A stretch of 10,259 nt of DNA. Source: Sulfurovum sp. (GTDB taxonomy: Bacteria > Campylobacterota > Campylobacteria > Campylobacterales > Sulfurovaceae). The position numbers and the translations under genes are program-made. The notes under the pieces were generated by a model. That model had not been told where the DNA came from. It worked only from the letters and a program-made list of their open reading frames with translations, and did not search any database. The stretch lies in contig JALTYW010000195.1 of assembly GCA_027046415.1 (NCBI GenBank), forward strand, positions 1-10,259, written 5' to 3'. This document shows positions 1 to 7,023 of this stretch, piece after piece; within the stretch, counting starts at the first letter, position 1, and each line of letters begins with the position of its first letter.

Positions 1-39
1 GTATCCGCATAGACGTATTTCATTAAAAAATATGAGTTG

Positions 40-73
40 TTCACTGCTTATTCACTGTGTGAATAGTGAATAA
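40..73. promoter_or_regulatory. Cluster of TTCAC/GTGAA half-sites (candidate operator)
   Basis: Two direct copies of TTCACTG (40-46 and 51-57, 11 bp apart, about one helical turn) are followed by two inverted copies of GTGAA (59-63 and 66-70). This gives two nested perfect inverted repeats: ATTCAC/GTGAAT (50-55 with 59-64, 3-nt spacer) and TTATTCACT/AGTGAATAA (48-56 with 65-73, 8-nt spacer). No T-tract follows on the + strand, so a terminator is less likely than a protein-binding site. It lies about 75 bp upstream of the -10 box of the DAHP synthase gene. The binding protein, and which neighbouring gene it serves, are unknown. Confidence 0.4.
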
Positions 74-144
74 AAATGCCAAATCTTTTAACATATTTTC
101 AGGAAACTCTGCTAAAGAGTAGGTTTGTTTCATCAATTTTCAGC

Positions 145-150
145 TATAAT
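145..150 (+). promoter_or_regulatory. -10 box of the DAHP synthase promoter
   Basis: A perfect TATAAT at 145-150 lies 30 nt upstream of the ATG at 180, so the transcript would have a short leader of roughly 20-25 nt. No good -35 hexamer sits at 17 bp; the upstream stretch (about 124-140) is only T-rich. That is normal for the main sigma factor of Campylobacterota, which leans on the -10 and T-rich upstream DNA. A leader this short leaves no room for an attenuator or riboswitch, so any control should act at initiation. Confidence 0.6.
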
Positions 151-166
151 CTTTGCAATTTATTTT

Positions 167-174
167 GAAGGAAG
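167..174 (+). promoter_or_regulatory. Ribosome binding site that fixes the DAHP synthase start
   Basis: GAAGGAAG contains the AAGGA core at 168-172, seven bases before the ATG at 180. This supports the ATG at 180 over the in-frame TTG at 153, which would put the Shine-Dalgarno sequence inside the coding region and add nine residues in front of MSWTPGSW. Confidence 0.7.
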
Positions 175-179
175 TACTT

Positions 180-1529
180 ATGAGTTGGACACCAGGAAGC
201 TGGAGAACATTCCCTATCAAGCAACAACCGACCTATCCGGACAAAGCAGCACTTGAAGCGGTAGAAGAGGAATTGAGTTCCTACCCTCCGCTGATCTTTG
301 CCGGAGAAGCAAGAAGACTCAAAGAGAAACTTGCCGCAGCGGGACGCGGTGAGGCATTTTTGCTTCAGGGTGGTGACTGTGCGGAGAGTTTTGCAGATTT
401 CAATGCACAGAACATCAAAAATCTTTTCAAGCTGATGCTTCAGATGAACATGGTGCTGATGTACTCTACGGGAAAACCTGTCGTAAAAGTAGGACGTATC
501 GCAGGACAATTCGCAAAGCCGAGATCTTCGGATTTTGAAGAGAAAGATGGTGTGAAACTGCCAAGCTACCGCGGAGATATTATCAACTCCACAGAATTTA
601 GTGAAGAGGCACGTATCCCAAAACCGGAAAATATGCTTAGAGCCTACAATCAGTCAGCTGCGACACTCAATCTGCTGCGTGCCTTTTCACGCGGCGGTCT
701 TGCAGACCTGAACAAAGTACACCAGTGGAACCTTGACTTTATCAAGGACAACCCGCTTGGACAGCGCTACGATGAACTCAGTGACAAGATCGACCATGCT
801 ATGAAGTTTATGGCGGCATGCGGATTAACCAGTGATATTATGCCGCAACTGCACCAGACCACGCTCTATACCTCACATGAAGCACTGCTGCTCAACTATG
901 AAGAGGCGTTAACAAGACAGGATACAGAGACAGGAGAGTGGTATGACTGCTCTGCGCATATGCTCTGGATAGGGGACAGAACACGCAACCTGAACGAAGC
1001 GCACATTGAATACTTTAGAGGTATCCAAAACCCAATCGGATGTAAAGTGGGACCGACCATGCAGCCGGATGAACTACTGGCACTGATCGATGCACTAAAC
1101 CCTGAGAATGAAGAGGGTAGATTGAATCTGATCGTACGTATGGGTGCGACCAAGATCAGCGAGCTCTACCCGCCACTGCTCAAAGCGGTACGTGATGCCG
1201 GTAAAAATGTGGTCTGGACGATAGACCCGATGCACGGCAATGTCGAGAAATCATCGACAGGTTTCAAAACAAGAGATTTTGACAATATCCTCTCTGAGGT
1301 CAAGCAGTTCTTTGCTATCCATAAAGAGATGGGTACGATTGCTGCAGGAATACACCTTGAGATGACAGGAAATGATGTAACAGAGTGTACCGGAAGTACC
1401 TCCTGTGCCATTACCGACGAGGGGCTTGCAAGCCGTTATCACACACAGTGTGACCCACGTTTGAATGCCTCTCAGGCTTTGGAACTTGCCTTTATGATCT
1501 CTGATACTATCGGATTTAAAGCAGACTAA
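180..1529 (+). CDS. aroF: Class II 3-deoxy-7-phosphoheptulonate (DAHP) synthase
   Basis: Cytosolic enzyme that condenses phosphoenolpyruvate with erythrose 4-phosphate to DAHP, the entry to the shikimate pathway. The 449-residue product has the usual length of the class II (plant/mycobacterial) type and begins MSWTPGSW, the class's typical opening. Expected metal ligands are visible: Cys67 in GGDCAESF, His352 in DPMHGN, Glu394 in HLEMTG and Asp425 in CDPRLN. Substrate-binding elements are KVGRIAGQ (103-110), WIGDRTR (263-269), GCKVGPT (287-293) and RMG (320-322). It is an intact single-gene unit with its own TATAAT box, and it converges on the histidine kinase gene. No extra regulatory domain is attached, so allosteric control, if any, would be within the core fold. 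The family assignment is very secure; the symbol varies between genomes (aroF, aroG or aroH). Confidence 0.96.
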   Translation: MSWTPGSWRTFPIKQQPTYPDKAALEAVEEELSSYPPLIFAGEARRLKEKLAAAGRGEAFLLQGGDCAESFADFNAQNIKNLFKLMLQMNMVLMYSTGKPVVKVGRIAGQFAKPRSSDFEEKDGVKLPSYRGDIINSTEFSEEARIPKPENMLRAYNQSAATLNLLRAFSRGGLADLNKVHQWNLDFIKDNPLGQRYDELSDKIDHAMKFMAACGLTSDIMPQLHQTTLYTSHEALLLNYEEALTRQDTETGEWYDCSAHMLWIGDRTRNLNEAHIEYFRGIQNPIGCKVGPTMQPDELLALIDALNPENEEGRLNLIVRMGATKISELYPPLLKAVRDAGKNVVWTIDPMHGNVEKSSTGFKTRDFDNILSEVKQFFAIHKEMGTIAAGIHLEMTGNDVTECTGSTSCAITDEGLASRYHTQCDPRLNASQALELAFMISDTIGFKAD

Positions 1530-1546
1530 GGCTACACCTTATTCCA

Positions 1547-1567
1547 AGGTACGACTTTGTCGTACCT
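1547..1567. terminator. Hairpin between convergent genes
   Basis: AGGTACGAC (1547-1555) and GTCGTACCT (1559-1567) form a perfect 9-bp stem with a TTT loop. It fills the 40-nt gap between the DAHP synthase stop (1529) and the histidine kinase stop (1570), so it could end transcription from both sides. Neither strand has a clean T-tract after the stem, so it may be a weak terminator or an RNA 3'-end stabiliser. Confidence 0.55.
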
Positions 1568-1569
1568 CA

Positions 1570-2766
1570 CTATCTTATAGTAAAAATATTCTTCTTTTCT
1601 TCGTAACGGTATGCAAGTGTCATGTGGTGGATATCGAGAATGCTCTTGACAATATAAAGTCCAAGTCCAAGCCCGCCTTTTGAGGTGTGGAAGGGTTTGA
1701 AGTAGGCTTCGAGCGGTTCACTGAGTGCCTCTCCGCTATTGATGATGTCAATGTGATCTGTGTCGATACGGACAGTGACATGCTTATCAGTAGAGTACTT
1801 GATGGCGTTATCAAGCAGGTTTTTAAGCACCAGTGTAAAGAGTTCGAAGTCTGCCTTGACAATGTAGTCATGCAGACGCTCAACTGTTACAAGACGGGCA
1901 GGATGTTCTACCATCAGCAGGTCTATGCTCCCCTCTACAAGATCGCTCATTTTGTAAGGTTTAAGATTGAGATTGAAGTTTTTCGATGTGATTTTCTCAA
2001 TTTTTGCAAACTCATCAATCAGCAGGTTTAGCCGCTCAAAAATACTATGCATACGCTGTTTGCTTTTTTCGTCCGGAAGCATTTCGCTCATCAGCCGCCC
2101 TTTTGCAATGGGAGTCTTGAGCTCATGCATGATCGCACGCAAAAAAAGCTGTCGTGACTGCAGCAGTTCCCGTATCATTGTAACTGCATGGTCAAATTCG
2201 TTGGCAACTTCGGCAATCTCGTCATGGTTTTCGCTTTTGCACTCTATGTTCAGGTTTCCCTCAGAAAAACTTTTGATCTTCTCTTTGAGCTCAGAAAGCG
2301 GACGCAAAGAGCGTATAACCCAGATATAGAGCAGAATGATCAAAATAAAGACGATCGTAAAGACAATAATCCTCTTGAGCGGATATTTGGGTTTGTTTTT
2401 GTTTTTGAGAAAGAGTTTGAAGCGGTCATTGTTGATGAGAATGACACGCTGAAGGCGGAAGGTGTCGACAGCATATTTTTTGTATTTGCCCTTTTCTTTG
2501 AAGTAGCGTTCTATCTGTACGACTTTGGCCTTGTCTTTGATGAGTGAGAAGTTTTGTGACTCAAGGTAGGCTTCGTCTATCTTGCCGGTTTTGAGGTAGT
2601 AGCTGTAGAGATAATGGGCGATTGCGCGTTCTCTTGCTTCGTTGAGTTCATCATATTTGGCATGGTCATATTTGATCGATCCGATAAAAAGGATGGCAAG
2701 CAGCAGCAGTGTAATGGAAAAGACAAGTTTGATCTTGCTGCGCAGTGAAGTGAAACGTTTAAACAA
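1570..2766 (-). CDS. Membrane sensor histidine kinase, ArsS/CprS-like
   Basis: This 398-residue inner-membrane sensor kinase is the partner of the response regulator immediately upstream. Order of parts: TM1 (about 13-31); a lysine- and tyrosine-rich periplasmic sensor region of about 100 residues; TM2 (about 131-151); a HAMP linker (about 150-203); the dimerisation/phosphoacceptor segment with MHELKTP (His214); and an ATPase domain with N-box NLLDNAIKY (Asn316, Asn320), FKPFHTS (356-362) and the glycine-rich GGLGLGLYIVKS (364-375). The G1 box is reduced to IINSGEAL rather than the usual DNGPG, a style I associate with H. pylori ArsS and C. jejuni CprS. The start is TTG at 2764-2766, overlapping the regulator's stop by 8 nt. 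No in-frame ATG exists before residue 197, and an AGGGT lies upstream, so the TTG is well supported and translation is probably coupled. The signal sensed is not visible. Confidence 0.9.
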   Translation of the reverse strand: MFKRFTSLRSKIKLVFSITLLLLAILFIGSIKYDHAKYDELNEARERAIAHYLYSYYLKTGKIDEAYLESQNFSLIKDKAKVVQIERYFKEKGKYKKYAVDTFRLQRVILINNDRFKLFLKNKNKPKYPLKRIIVFTIVFILIILLYIWVIRSLRPLSELKEKIKSFSEGNLNIECKSENHDEIAEVANEFDHAVTMIRELLQSRQLFLRAIMHELKTPIAKGRLMSEMLPDEKSKQRMHSIFERLNLLIDEFAKIEKITSKNFNLNLKPYKMSDLVEGSIDLLMVEHPARLVTVERLHDYIVKADFELFTLVLKNLLDNAIKYSTDKHVTVRIDTDHIDIINSGEALSEPLEAYFKPFHTSKGGLGLGLYIVKSILDIHHMTLAYRYEEKKNIFTIR

Positions 2767-3418
2767 GTTTGTACCCTACACCCCGTACCGCCTGAATGCG
2801 TTTGTTGTCTCCGATTTTGGAGCGTATCTTGGAGATGATGACATCGAGGCTTTTGCCCTGTGAGTCGATGCTCATGGTTGCCGAGGAGTTGATGATCTGC
2901 TCACGTGACTGTGTGATACCCTGGTTTTTGACCAGCAAAGAGAGGACTTCAAACTCTGCAGGGGTCAGGTTGAGTGCTTCCCCTTTGTAATAGATGGTGT
3001 CGCCTTTGATCTCAAAATCACTTTTGGGTGTATTGGAAGCACTTCTTTTGCCTTCACCCTTGTTTACTCTGTTCAGGATCGCCATGATACGTGCATACAT
3101 CTCTTTGGGATCGTAGGGCTTTGGCAGGTAGTCATAGGCACCAAGCTCAAAGCTCTGCACTTTGTCATTGATGTCACTGCGTGCAGAGGAGATAATGACG
3201 GGGATATCATATTTGCGTACCAGCTCTTCACATACCTCCAGACCGTCCATCCCCGGAAGTGTCAGGTCAAGGATGACAAGATCGAACTTTTTTACACCGG
3301 CGCTCAGTCCCAGAAACGGATCTTCGTAGTTGGTAACCTTGATGTCAAACTGTGCAAGATACTCCGCGAGGAGCTCTGCAAACTCCGGATCGTCCTCGAT
3401 CATCAGTACATTTATCAT
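2759..3418 (-). CDS. OmpR/PhoB-family response regulator
   Basis: DNA-binding regulator of 219 residues, phosphorylated by the adjacent kinase. The receiver domain (1-117) has the acidic pocket Glu8-Asp9-Asp10, phosphoacceptor Asp51 in LILDLTLPGMDG, switch Ser78 in VIISSAR and Lys100 in YLPKPYDP. After a short linker, a winged helix (about 135-219) carries LTPAEFEVLSLL and ends in the classic RGVGYKLV. The ATG at 3418 is preceded by AAGGAC (3425-3430, read on the minus strand). Its last codons overlap the kinase start, so the two form one operon. The pair resembles ArsRS (acid response) and CprRS of related bacteria. The regulon cannot be read from sequence. The gene lies 59 nt downstream of the octaheme cytochrome in the same direction, so some read-through is likely in addition to its own promoter. 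Confidence 0.93.
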   Translation of the reverse strand: MINVLMIEDDPEFAELLAEYLAQFDIKVTNYEDPFLGLSAGVKKFDLVILDLTLPGMDGLEVCEELVRKYDIPVIISSARSDINDKVQSFELGAYDYLPKPYDPKEMYARIMAILNRVNKGEGKRSASNTPKSDFEIKGDTIYYKGEALNLTPAEFEVLSLLVKNQGITQSREQIINSSATMSIDSQGKSLDVIISKIRSKIGDNKRIQAVRGVGYKLV

Positions 3419-3445
3419 ATCACTGTCCTTGCCTTCTTTTTAGCT

Positions 3446-3471
3446 ATTATAGTCATTCAAGGTTAATTGAA
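3446..3471 (-). promoter_or_regulatory. Promoter and candidate operator of the two-component operon
   Basis: On the minus strand a perfect TATAAT occupies 3451-3446, 27 nt upstream of the regulator's ATG. Just upstream, overlapping where a -35 would lie, is a palindrome TTCAA-N6-TTGAA (3456-3460 and 3467-3471). It is placed to let a dimeric regulator, possibly the encoded OmpR-type protein, control the promoter. The -10 is convincing; the operator role is inference. Confidence 0.5.
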
Positions 3472-3477
3472 ATCAAA

Positions 3478-4809
3478 TCACTTTGTATGTGGTGTTTCAA
3501 GTTTTTCCCACTCTAATTGTCCCCACTTTTTCAAGCTCTCTTGGAGGCTCTCGAGGGTTTTGTCTGTGTGGCATGCAAAACAGGCATTGGTTTGGGGCGG
3601 CATACCAAAGGCTTTAGTTTCTGCCGGATAGGTAAAGGCAAAGCGGTGGGAACGTACCGTAAGCGGTGATTTGCCTGTATGTTTACCGGTCTTTGGCATA
3701 TGACATTCGATGCAGAGTGAACCTTTGGAGTCAGCTTTGTGGTGGGTGTGCTGCTCTAAAGTATCTTGATGCGGCCCGATGACGGAGCCAAAAGAGTGAC
3801 ACTTCATACAGGCATCGTTACCCTGCGGTTTTTGAGCTGTGTTGGTCAGTTTGTGCGGGTCATGGCAGTTGATACAGGTGATACCGTGTTTGTACATCGC
3901 ATCATGAACATACTCATTGCCTTGTGTACGGTTCTTCTTTGCCGCACCGTTTGGCCAGAACTCTTTTGTCTCCTGCCCAAGGGCAAAGGGGGCAGGCAGT
4001 TTGTAGCTGATTAGCGGTTTCCCGGGCTCATACCCCTTGGGGTAGTCGGTTGCCTTCATCCAGAGCTCTTTTGCGGTAGCCCCCTGTGTCTCAATACGTT
4101 TGTCGCGGTTTCGCATATGACACTGCAGACATACCTCGTTGGTACGGATGGGGTCGAACATGCTTGCTTTAAAGACTGGTGAGTCCGGATCACTGGCATG
4201 TTCGCTTCCCGGTCCATGGCAGCTTTCACAGGCGATGGCAGGTTCGACACGTTTGCCTGTTGCCATATAGCCGGTGAAGTGACACCCATCACAGGTTGTA
4301 GAAGTAGGGAACTGTTTGTTGTCATGCGGATAGGAGTCGTGGTACCAGTATTTGTAGGGTTTGAAATGCTGCCACTTGCCTGTCTGTGTGTTCCACTGGT
4401 AGTTGCCCAGACGGTAGTCCTCTTTGCCGTTTATTTTTGCAGGGATCATATAGCGCTGCTTGAATTTGCTTCCGATGGTAAAGACGGCATCTTTGAGGGT
4501 AAAGTCGGCATCTTTTGGCAGCTTGCTAAAGTCGGCAACCACTACACTGCCGTCTTTTCTTATATCCTGTATCATCTTTGAGTGCATGGAGGCTTTCCAG
4601 TCGTGGTACTTCTCTTTATGGCACTCTTTACACTTTTGTGAACCGACAAAGTGTGCCTTTTTTTGTGCTTTGGGCTGCAGATCGACATTCATACCCACAC
4701 GAGGTTTGGTTAGTTGCTGGTAGTATGGGGCGATTTTTGGCATGTTTCCCCAGATGAATGCTGCAACAAGCAGCACGACGAAGGTTAGCCAGAAGAGTAG
4801 TTTTTTCAT
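3478..4809 (-). CDS. Octaheme c-type cytochrome, cytochrome c554-like N-terminus
   Basis: Electron-transfer protein of 443 residues on the periplasmic side of the inner membrane. An N-terminal hydrophobic helix (about 3-21) with no clear cleavage site suggests a signal anchor. Eight CXXCH heme sites start at residues 60, 173, 194, 227, 312, 334, 366 and 410. The stretch around the first heme (VGSQKCKECH followed by DWKASMHSKM) is the opening typical of cytochrome c554/c' type domains, with His76 a plausible distal ligand. About 108 residues separate hemes 1 and 2, including an aromatic- and histidine-rich patch before TTCDGCH. It does not look like hydroxylamine oxidoreductase, pentaheme NrfA (no CXXCK) or MccA (no long CXnCH). 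Its ATG overlaps the aroE stop as ATGA, implying translational coupling to a biosynthetic gene. A short C-terminal helix follows the last heme. The redox partner and substrate are unknown; it may be a quinol-linked electron carrier or a reductase. Confidence 0.9.
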   Translation of the reverse strand: MKKLLFWLTFVVLLVAAFIWGNMPKIAPYYQQLTKPRVGMNVDLQPKAQKKAHFVGSQKCKECHKEKYHDWKASMHSKMIQDIRKDGSVVVADFSKLPKDADFTLKDAVFTIGSKFKQRYMIPAKINGKEDYRLGNYQWNTQTGKWQHFKPYKYWYHDSYPHDNKQFPTSTTCDGCHFTGYMATGKRVEPAIACESCHGPGSEHASDPDSPVFKASMFDPIRTNEVCLQCHMRNRDKRIETQGATAKELWMKATDYPKGYEPGKPLISYKLPAPFALGQETKEFWPNGAAKKNRTQGNEYVHDAMYKHGITCINCHDPHKLTNTAQKPQGNDACMKCHSFGSVIGPHQDTLEQHTHHKADSKGSLCIECHMPKTGKHTGKSPLTVRSHRFAFTYPAETKAFGMPPQTNACFACHTDKTLESLQESLKKWGQLEWEKLETPHTK

Positions 4810-5603
4810 AGTTCAAATGCCTTTTGCATATAGTATTTAGCCTCTTCAAAGTCATATTGGTATGATGTAAAGTGTTCAAATGCAATGATGCCTTGATAGA
4901 GTAGCATATCAGAGCCGTCTTTGGTCGGTTTCCCCAATGTTTTTGCAAGTTTTAAAAAAGGGGTCTCCTTACCGTAAATGACATCGACACATGCTTTTGT
5001 CTGCCCTATAAGAGGCTCGATCAGTGTTTTGGGAGCAGGGAGGCTCTCGTCTTCAAGTCCGGCAGAGGTCATGTTGACTACAAGGTCGTATGCTTTGGGG
5101 GTAAAGTTGTCAAATGTTGCTGTCTCAAAGCCCTCTTTGGCAAACTTCTCAAGGCGGGGGGTACTTCGGTTGAGTATGGTTACCTGATAACCGGCTTCTT
5201 TCAAAATGACAGCAGTTGATTGTGCCGTACCGCCTGCACCGAGAAAAAGGACGGTTTTAACGTTATCAAATTCCGAGATCGCTTTGAGAAATCCGGGTGC
5301 ATCAGTGTTGTAGCCGTAGAGTCTGCCATCTCTTTTAACAATGGTATTTACCGCTCCCACTTTTTTGGCAAAATCATCCAGTACATCACAGGCGTTATAG
5401 GCATGCTCTTTGTGCGGTACGGTGATGTTGATGCCCTTGAGCCCAAGTGCAAAAAAGGTTTCACGGAGTCGCGCACCATCCTCCAGACGGTAACGTCCGT
5501 AACATCCACTATATCCAAGCCCTTTAAAGGCAAGGTTGTGCATGAGTGGTGATTTGGAGTGAGAGACGGGGTTGCCGAAGATGGCAAAAAGTTCTCTGCT
5601 CAT
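4806..5603 (-). CDS. aroE: Shikimate dehydrogenase (NADP+)
   Basis: Cytosolic enzyme reducing 3-dehydroshikimate to shikimate with NADPH, the fourth step of the shikimate pathway. The 265 residues show the substrate-binding SHSKSP (14-19), NITVPHK with catalytic Lys65, NTD with catalytic Asp101, the nucleotide-binding GAGGTAQS (122-129), NRS (145-147) in the place of the NADPH-phosphate-binding NRT, and the C-terminal GSDMLLYQG (230-238). Length and motif order are normal for AroE rather than the broader-specificity YdiB. The ATG is 2 nt after the trpE stop, so its ribosome binding site (a weak purine run near GATGGA) lies inside trpE. Its TGA overlaps the ATG of the octaheme cytochrome. It is therefore the third gene of a tightly packed operon, and translation probably depends on its neighbours. 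Confidence 0.96.
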   Translation of the reverse strand: MSRELFAIFGNPVSHSKSPLMHNLAFKGLGYSGCYGRYRLEDGARLRETFFALGLKGINITVPHKEHAYNACDVLDDFAKKVGAVNTIVKRDGRLYGYNTDAPGFLKAISEFDNVKTVLFLGAGGTAQSTAVILKEAGYQVTILNRSTPRLEKFAKEGFETATFDNFTPKAYDLVVNMTSAGLEDESLPAPKTLIEPLIGQTKACVDVIYGKETPFLKLAKTLGKPTKDGSDMLLYQGIIAFEHFTSYQYDFEEAKYYMQKAFEL

Positions 5604-5605
5604 TT

Positions 5606-7012
5606 TTAGAGGTTTTCCATCTCTTTAAGGGTTGCAAGCAGTGCACCCAGTTTGTTTTTGACCTCGAGATACTCCAGCTCAGGCACAGAGTCTGCTACTA
5701 CGCCTGCACCTGCCTGAAGGGTGATGCCTTCATCATTGATAAGTGAAGTTCTGATGGCAATGGCTGAGTCCATGTTGCCATTAAAGGAGAAGTAGCCAAC
5801 GCTGCCTGAGTAGAAACCGCGTTTGAGACCTTCGTACTGTGCGATGAGCTCCATTGCTTTGATCTTGGGCGCTCCTGTCATGGTACCGGCGGTGAAGGTG
5901 GCAGCAAAGAGATCGAACATATCTTTGTCATCCTCTATGACCGCTTCGACATCGGAGACCATGTGCATGACATGGCTGTAGCGCTCGACTCGCATCATGT
6001 CTGTCACTTCGACTGTACCGGTTTTTGCCACACGTCCCACATCGTTACGTCCAAGGTCGATGAGCATCAGGTGCTCTGCACACTCTTTGGGGTCGTTGAT
6101 CATCTCCTCTTCGAGCTCTTTGTCCCGTTTGGCATTTTTACCGCGTTTACGTGTACCGGCAATAGGGCGCAGCAAAATCTCTCCGTCTGTCAGGCGCACC
6201 ATCACCTCAGGGCTTGAACCGCAGATGGAGAAATCTTCATAGTCAAGCAGAAAGAGGTAAGGAGAGGGGTTTTTTGAACGCAAAATGCGGTAGAAACTTA
6301 GCGGATCGATCTTTCCTTTCTGGGTATAACGGTTGGAGAGGAGTATCTGGAAAATGTCACCGGAACGGATATTCTCTTTGGATTCGACCACCAGTTGCTT
6401 AAAGCGCTCCTCATCGATACTGAATGTTCCCTCTCCATCTAGTTCTACCGGTTTGAGCGGCATTGGGGTAAAATCTTCATTGACAAGATTCTCTATTTCC
6501 TCAAGCGCATCGGTCATGCTCTCATCATTTAAAATGAAAGTGAGTTTGGCACTCTTGTGGGAATAGGCGATGATGATTTTTGGACGTACCAGATCAAGAT
6601 CAGGTGTGTGCAGGGTATCGAGCAGCGGATCCATACTCTCTTCAAGTACCGGTTCAAATACTTTAACCATATCGTAGGCGATAAACCCGATGAATCCGTC
6701 GATAAAGGAGAAACCGACTTCATCGGCTTTTTGCTTATATACCTCTTTGTCGATATTGGCATAATAGTCCTTGAGGAAGGTAAATGGGTCTTCTTCAAGA
6801 ATGCGTCCGTGCCCCTCGGCATCGTGATAATTGGTGATCTTGTTCTTGTAGATAATCCGCTCTTTGGCACCTATGGTGATGAAAGAGAAGTTCCCATCAC
6901 TGGTGTTGACCACACTCTCAAACAGCATAGTCACTTCGTCTGGAAAACGTGCCTTGATCTCCCCGTAGAGGGCTACAGGAGTCAGTTGGTCGAAAAGTAC
7001 GGTTTTGTGCAT
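5606..7012 (-). CDS. trpE: Anthranilate synthase component I
   Basis: Cytosolic chorismate-utilising enzyme that makes anthranilate, the first step of the tryptophan branch, with a glutamine amidotransferase partner (TrpG) not encoded here. The 468 residues show the conserved core: PIAGTRKRG (283-291), ECAEHLMLIDLGRND (310-324), YSHVMHMVS (345-353), the TFTAGTMTGAPK loop (372-383), DSAIAIRT (415-422) and AGAGVVADSVPELEYLE (434-450). Alanine in PIAGT is typical of TrpE, whereas E. coli PabB has lysine there, so anthranilate synthase is favoured over aminodeoxychorismate synthase. FES at 31-33 matches the LLES element that binds tryptophan in feedback-sensitive enzymes, which suggests end-product inhibition. 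The ATG is 11 nt after the SPOR gene; a TAAGG overlapping that gene's stop is the likely ribosome binding site. No trp attenuator-like leader is seen. Confidence 0.93.
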   Translation of the reverse strand: MHKTVLFDQLTPVALYGEIKARFPDEVTMLFESVVNTSDGNFSFITIGAKERIIYKNKITNYHDAEGHGRILEEDPFTFLKDYYANIDKEVYKQKADEVGFSFIDGFIGFIAYDMVKVFEPVLEESMDPLLDTLHTPDLDLVRPKIIIAYSHKSAKLTFILNDESMTDALEEIENLVNEDFTPMPLKPVELDGEGTFSIDEERFKQLVVESKENIRSGDIFQILLSNRYTQKGKIDPLSFYRILRSKNPSPYLFLLDYEDFSICGSSPEVMVRLTDGEILLRPIAGTRKRGKNAKRDKELEEEMINDPKECAEHLMLIDLGRNDVGRVAKTGTVEVTDMMRVERYSHVMHMVSDVEAVIEDDKDMFDLFAATFTAGTMTGAPKIKAMELIAQYEGLKRGFYSGSVGYFSFNGNMDSAIAIRTSLINDEGITLQAGAGVVADSVPELEYLEVKNKLGALLATLKEMENL

Positions 7013-7023
7013 CTTGGTCTGCC

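Noticed and set aside
1..23. A possible start of a divergent gene on the minus strand (ATG at 23-21 reading MKYVYAD to the window edge), or the tail of a + strand gene (stop at 10-12 or 22-24).
   Set aside because: There is no Shine-Dalgarno before the minus-strand ATG and too few codons to judge in any frame; nothing can be supported.
153..179. TTG at 153 as an upstream start for DAHP synthase.
   Set aside because: The AAGGA ribosome binding site lies between it and the ATG at 180, and the class II family starts at MSW; the extension would also begin only a few bases after the -10 box.
3478..4809. Octaheme cytochrome as hydroxylamine oxidoreductase, NrfA, or MccA-type sulfite reductase.
   Set aside because: It lacks CXXCK and the long CXnCH motif, and its heme spacing and length do not follow the hydroxylamine oxidoreductase pattern.
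5606..7012. PabB (aminodeoxychorismate synthase) instead of TrpE.
   Set aside because: PIAGT has alanine where E. coli PabB has lysine, and the N-terminal FES element of tryptophan feedback is present.
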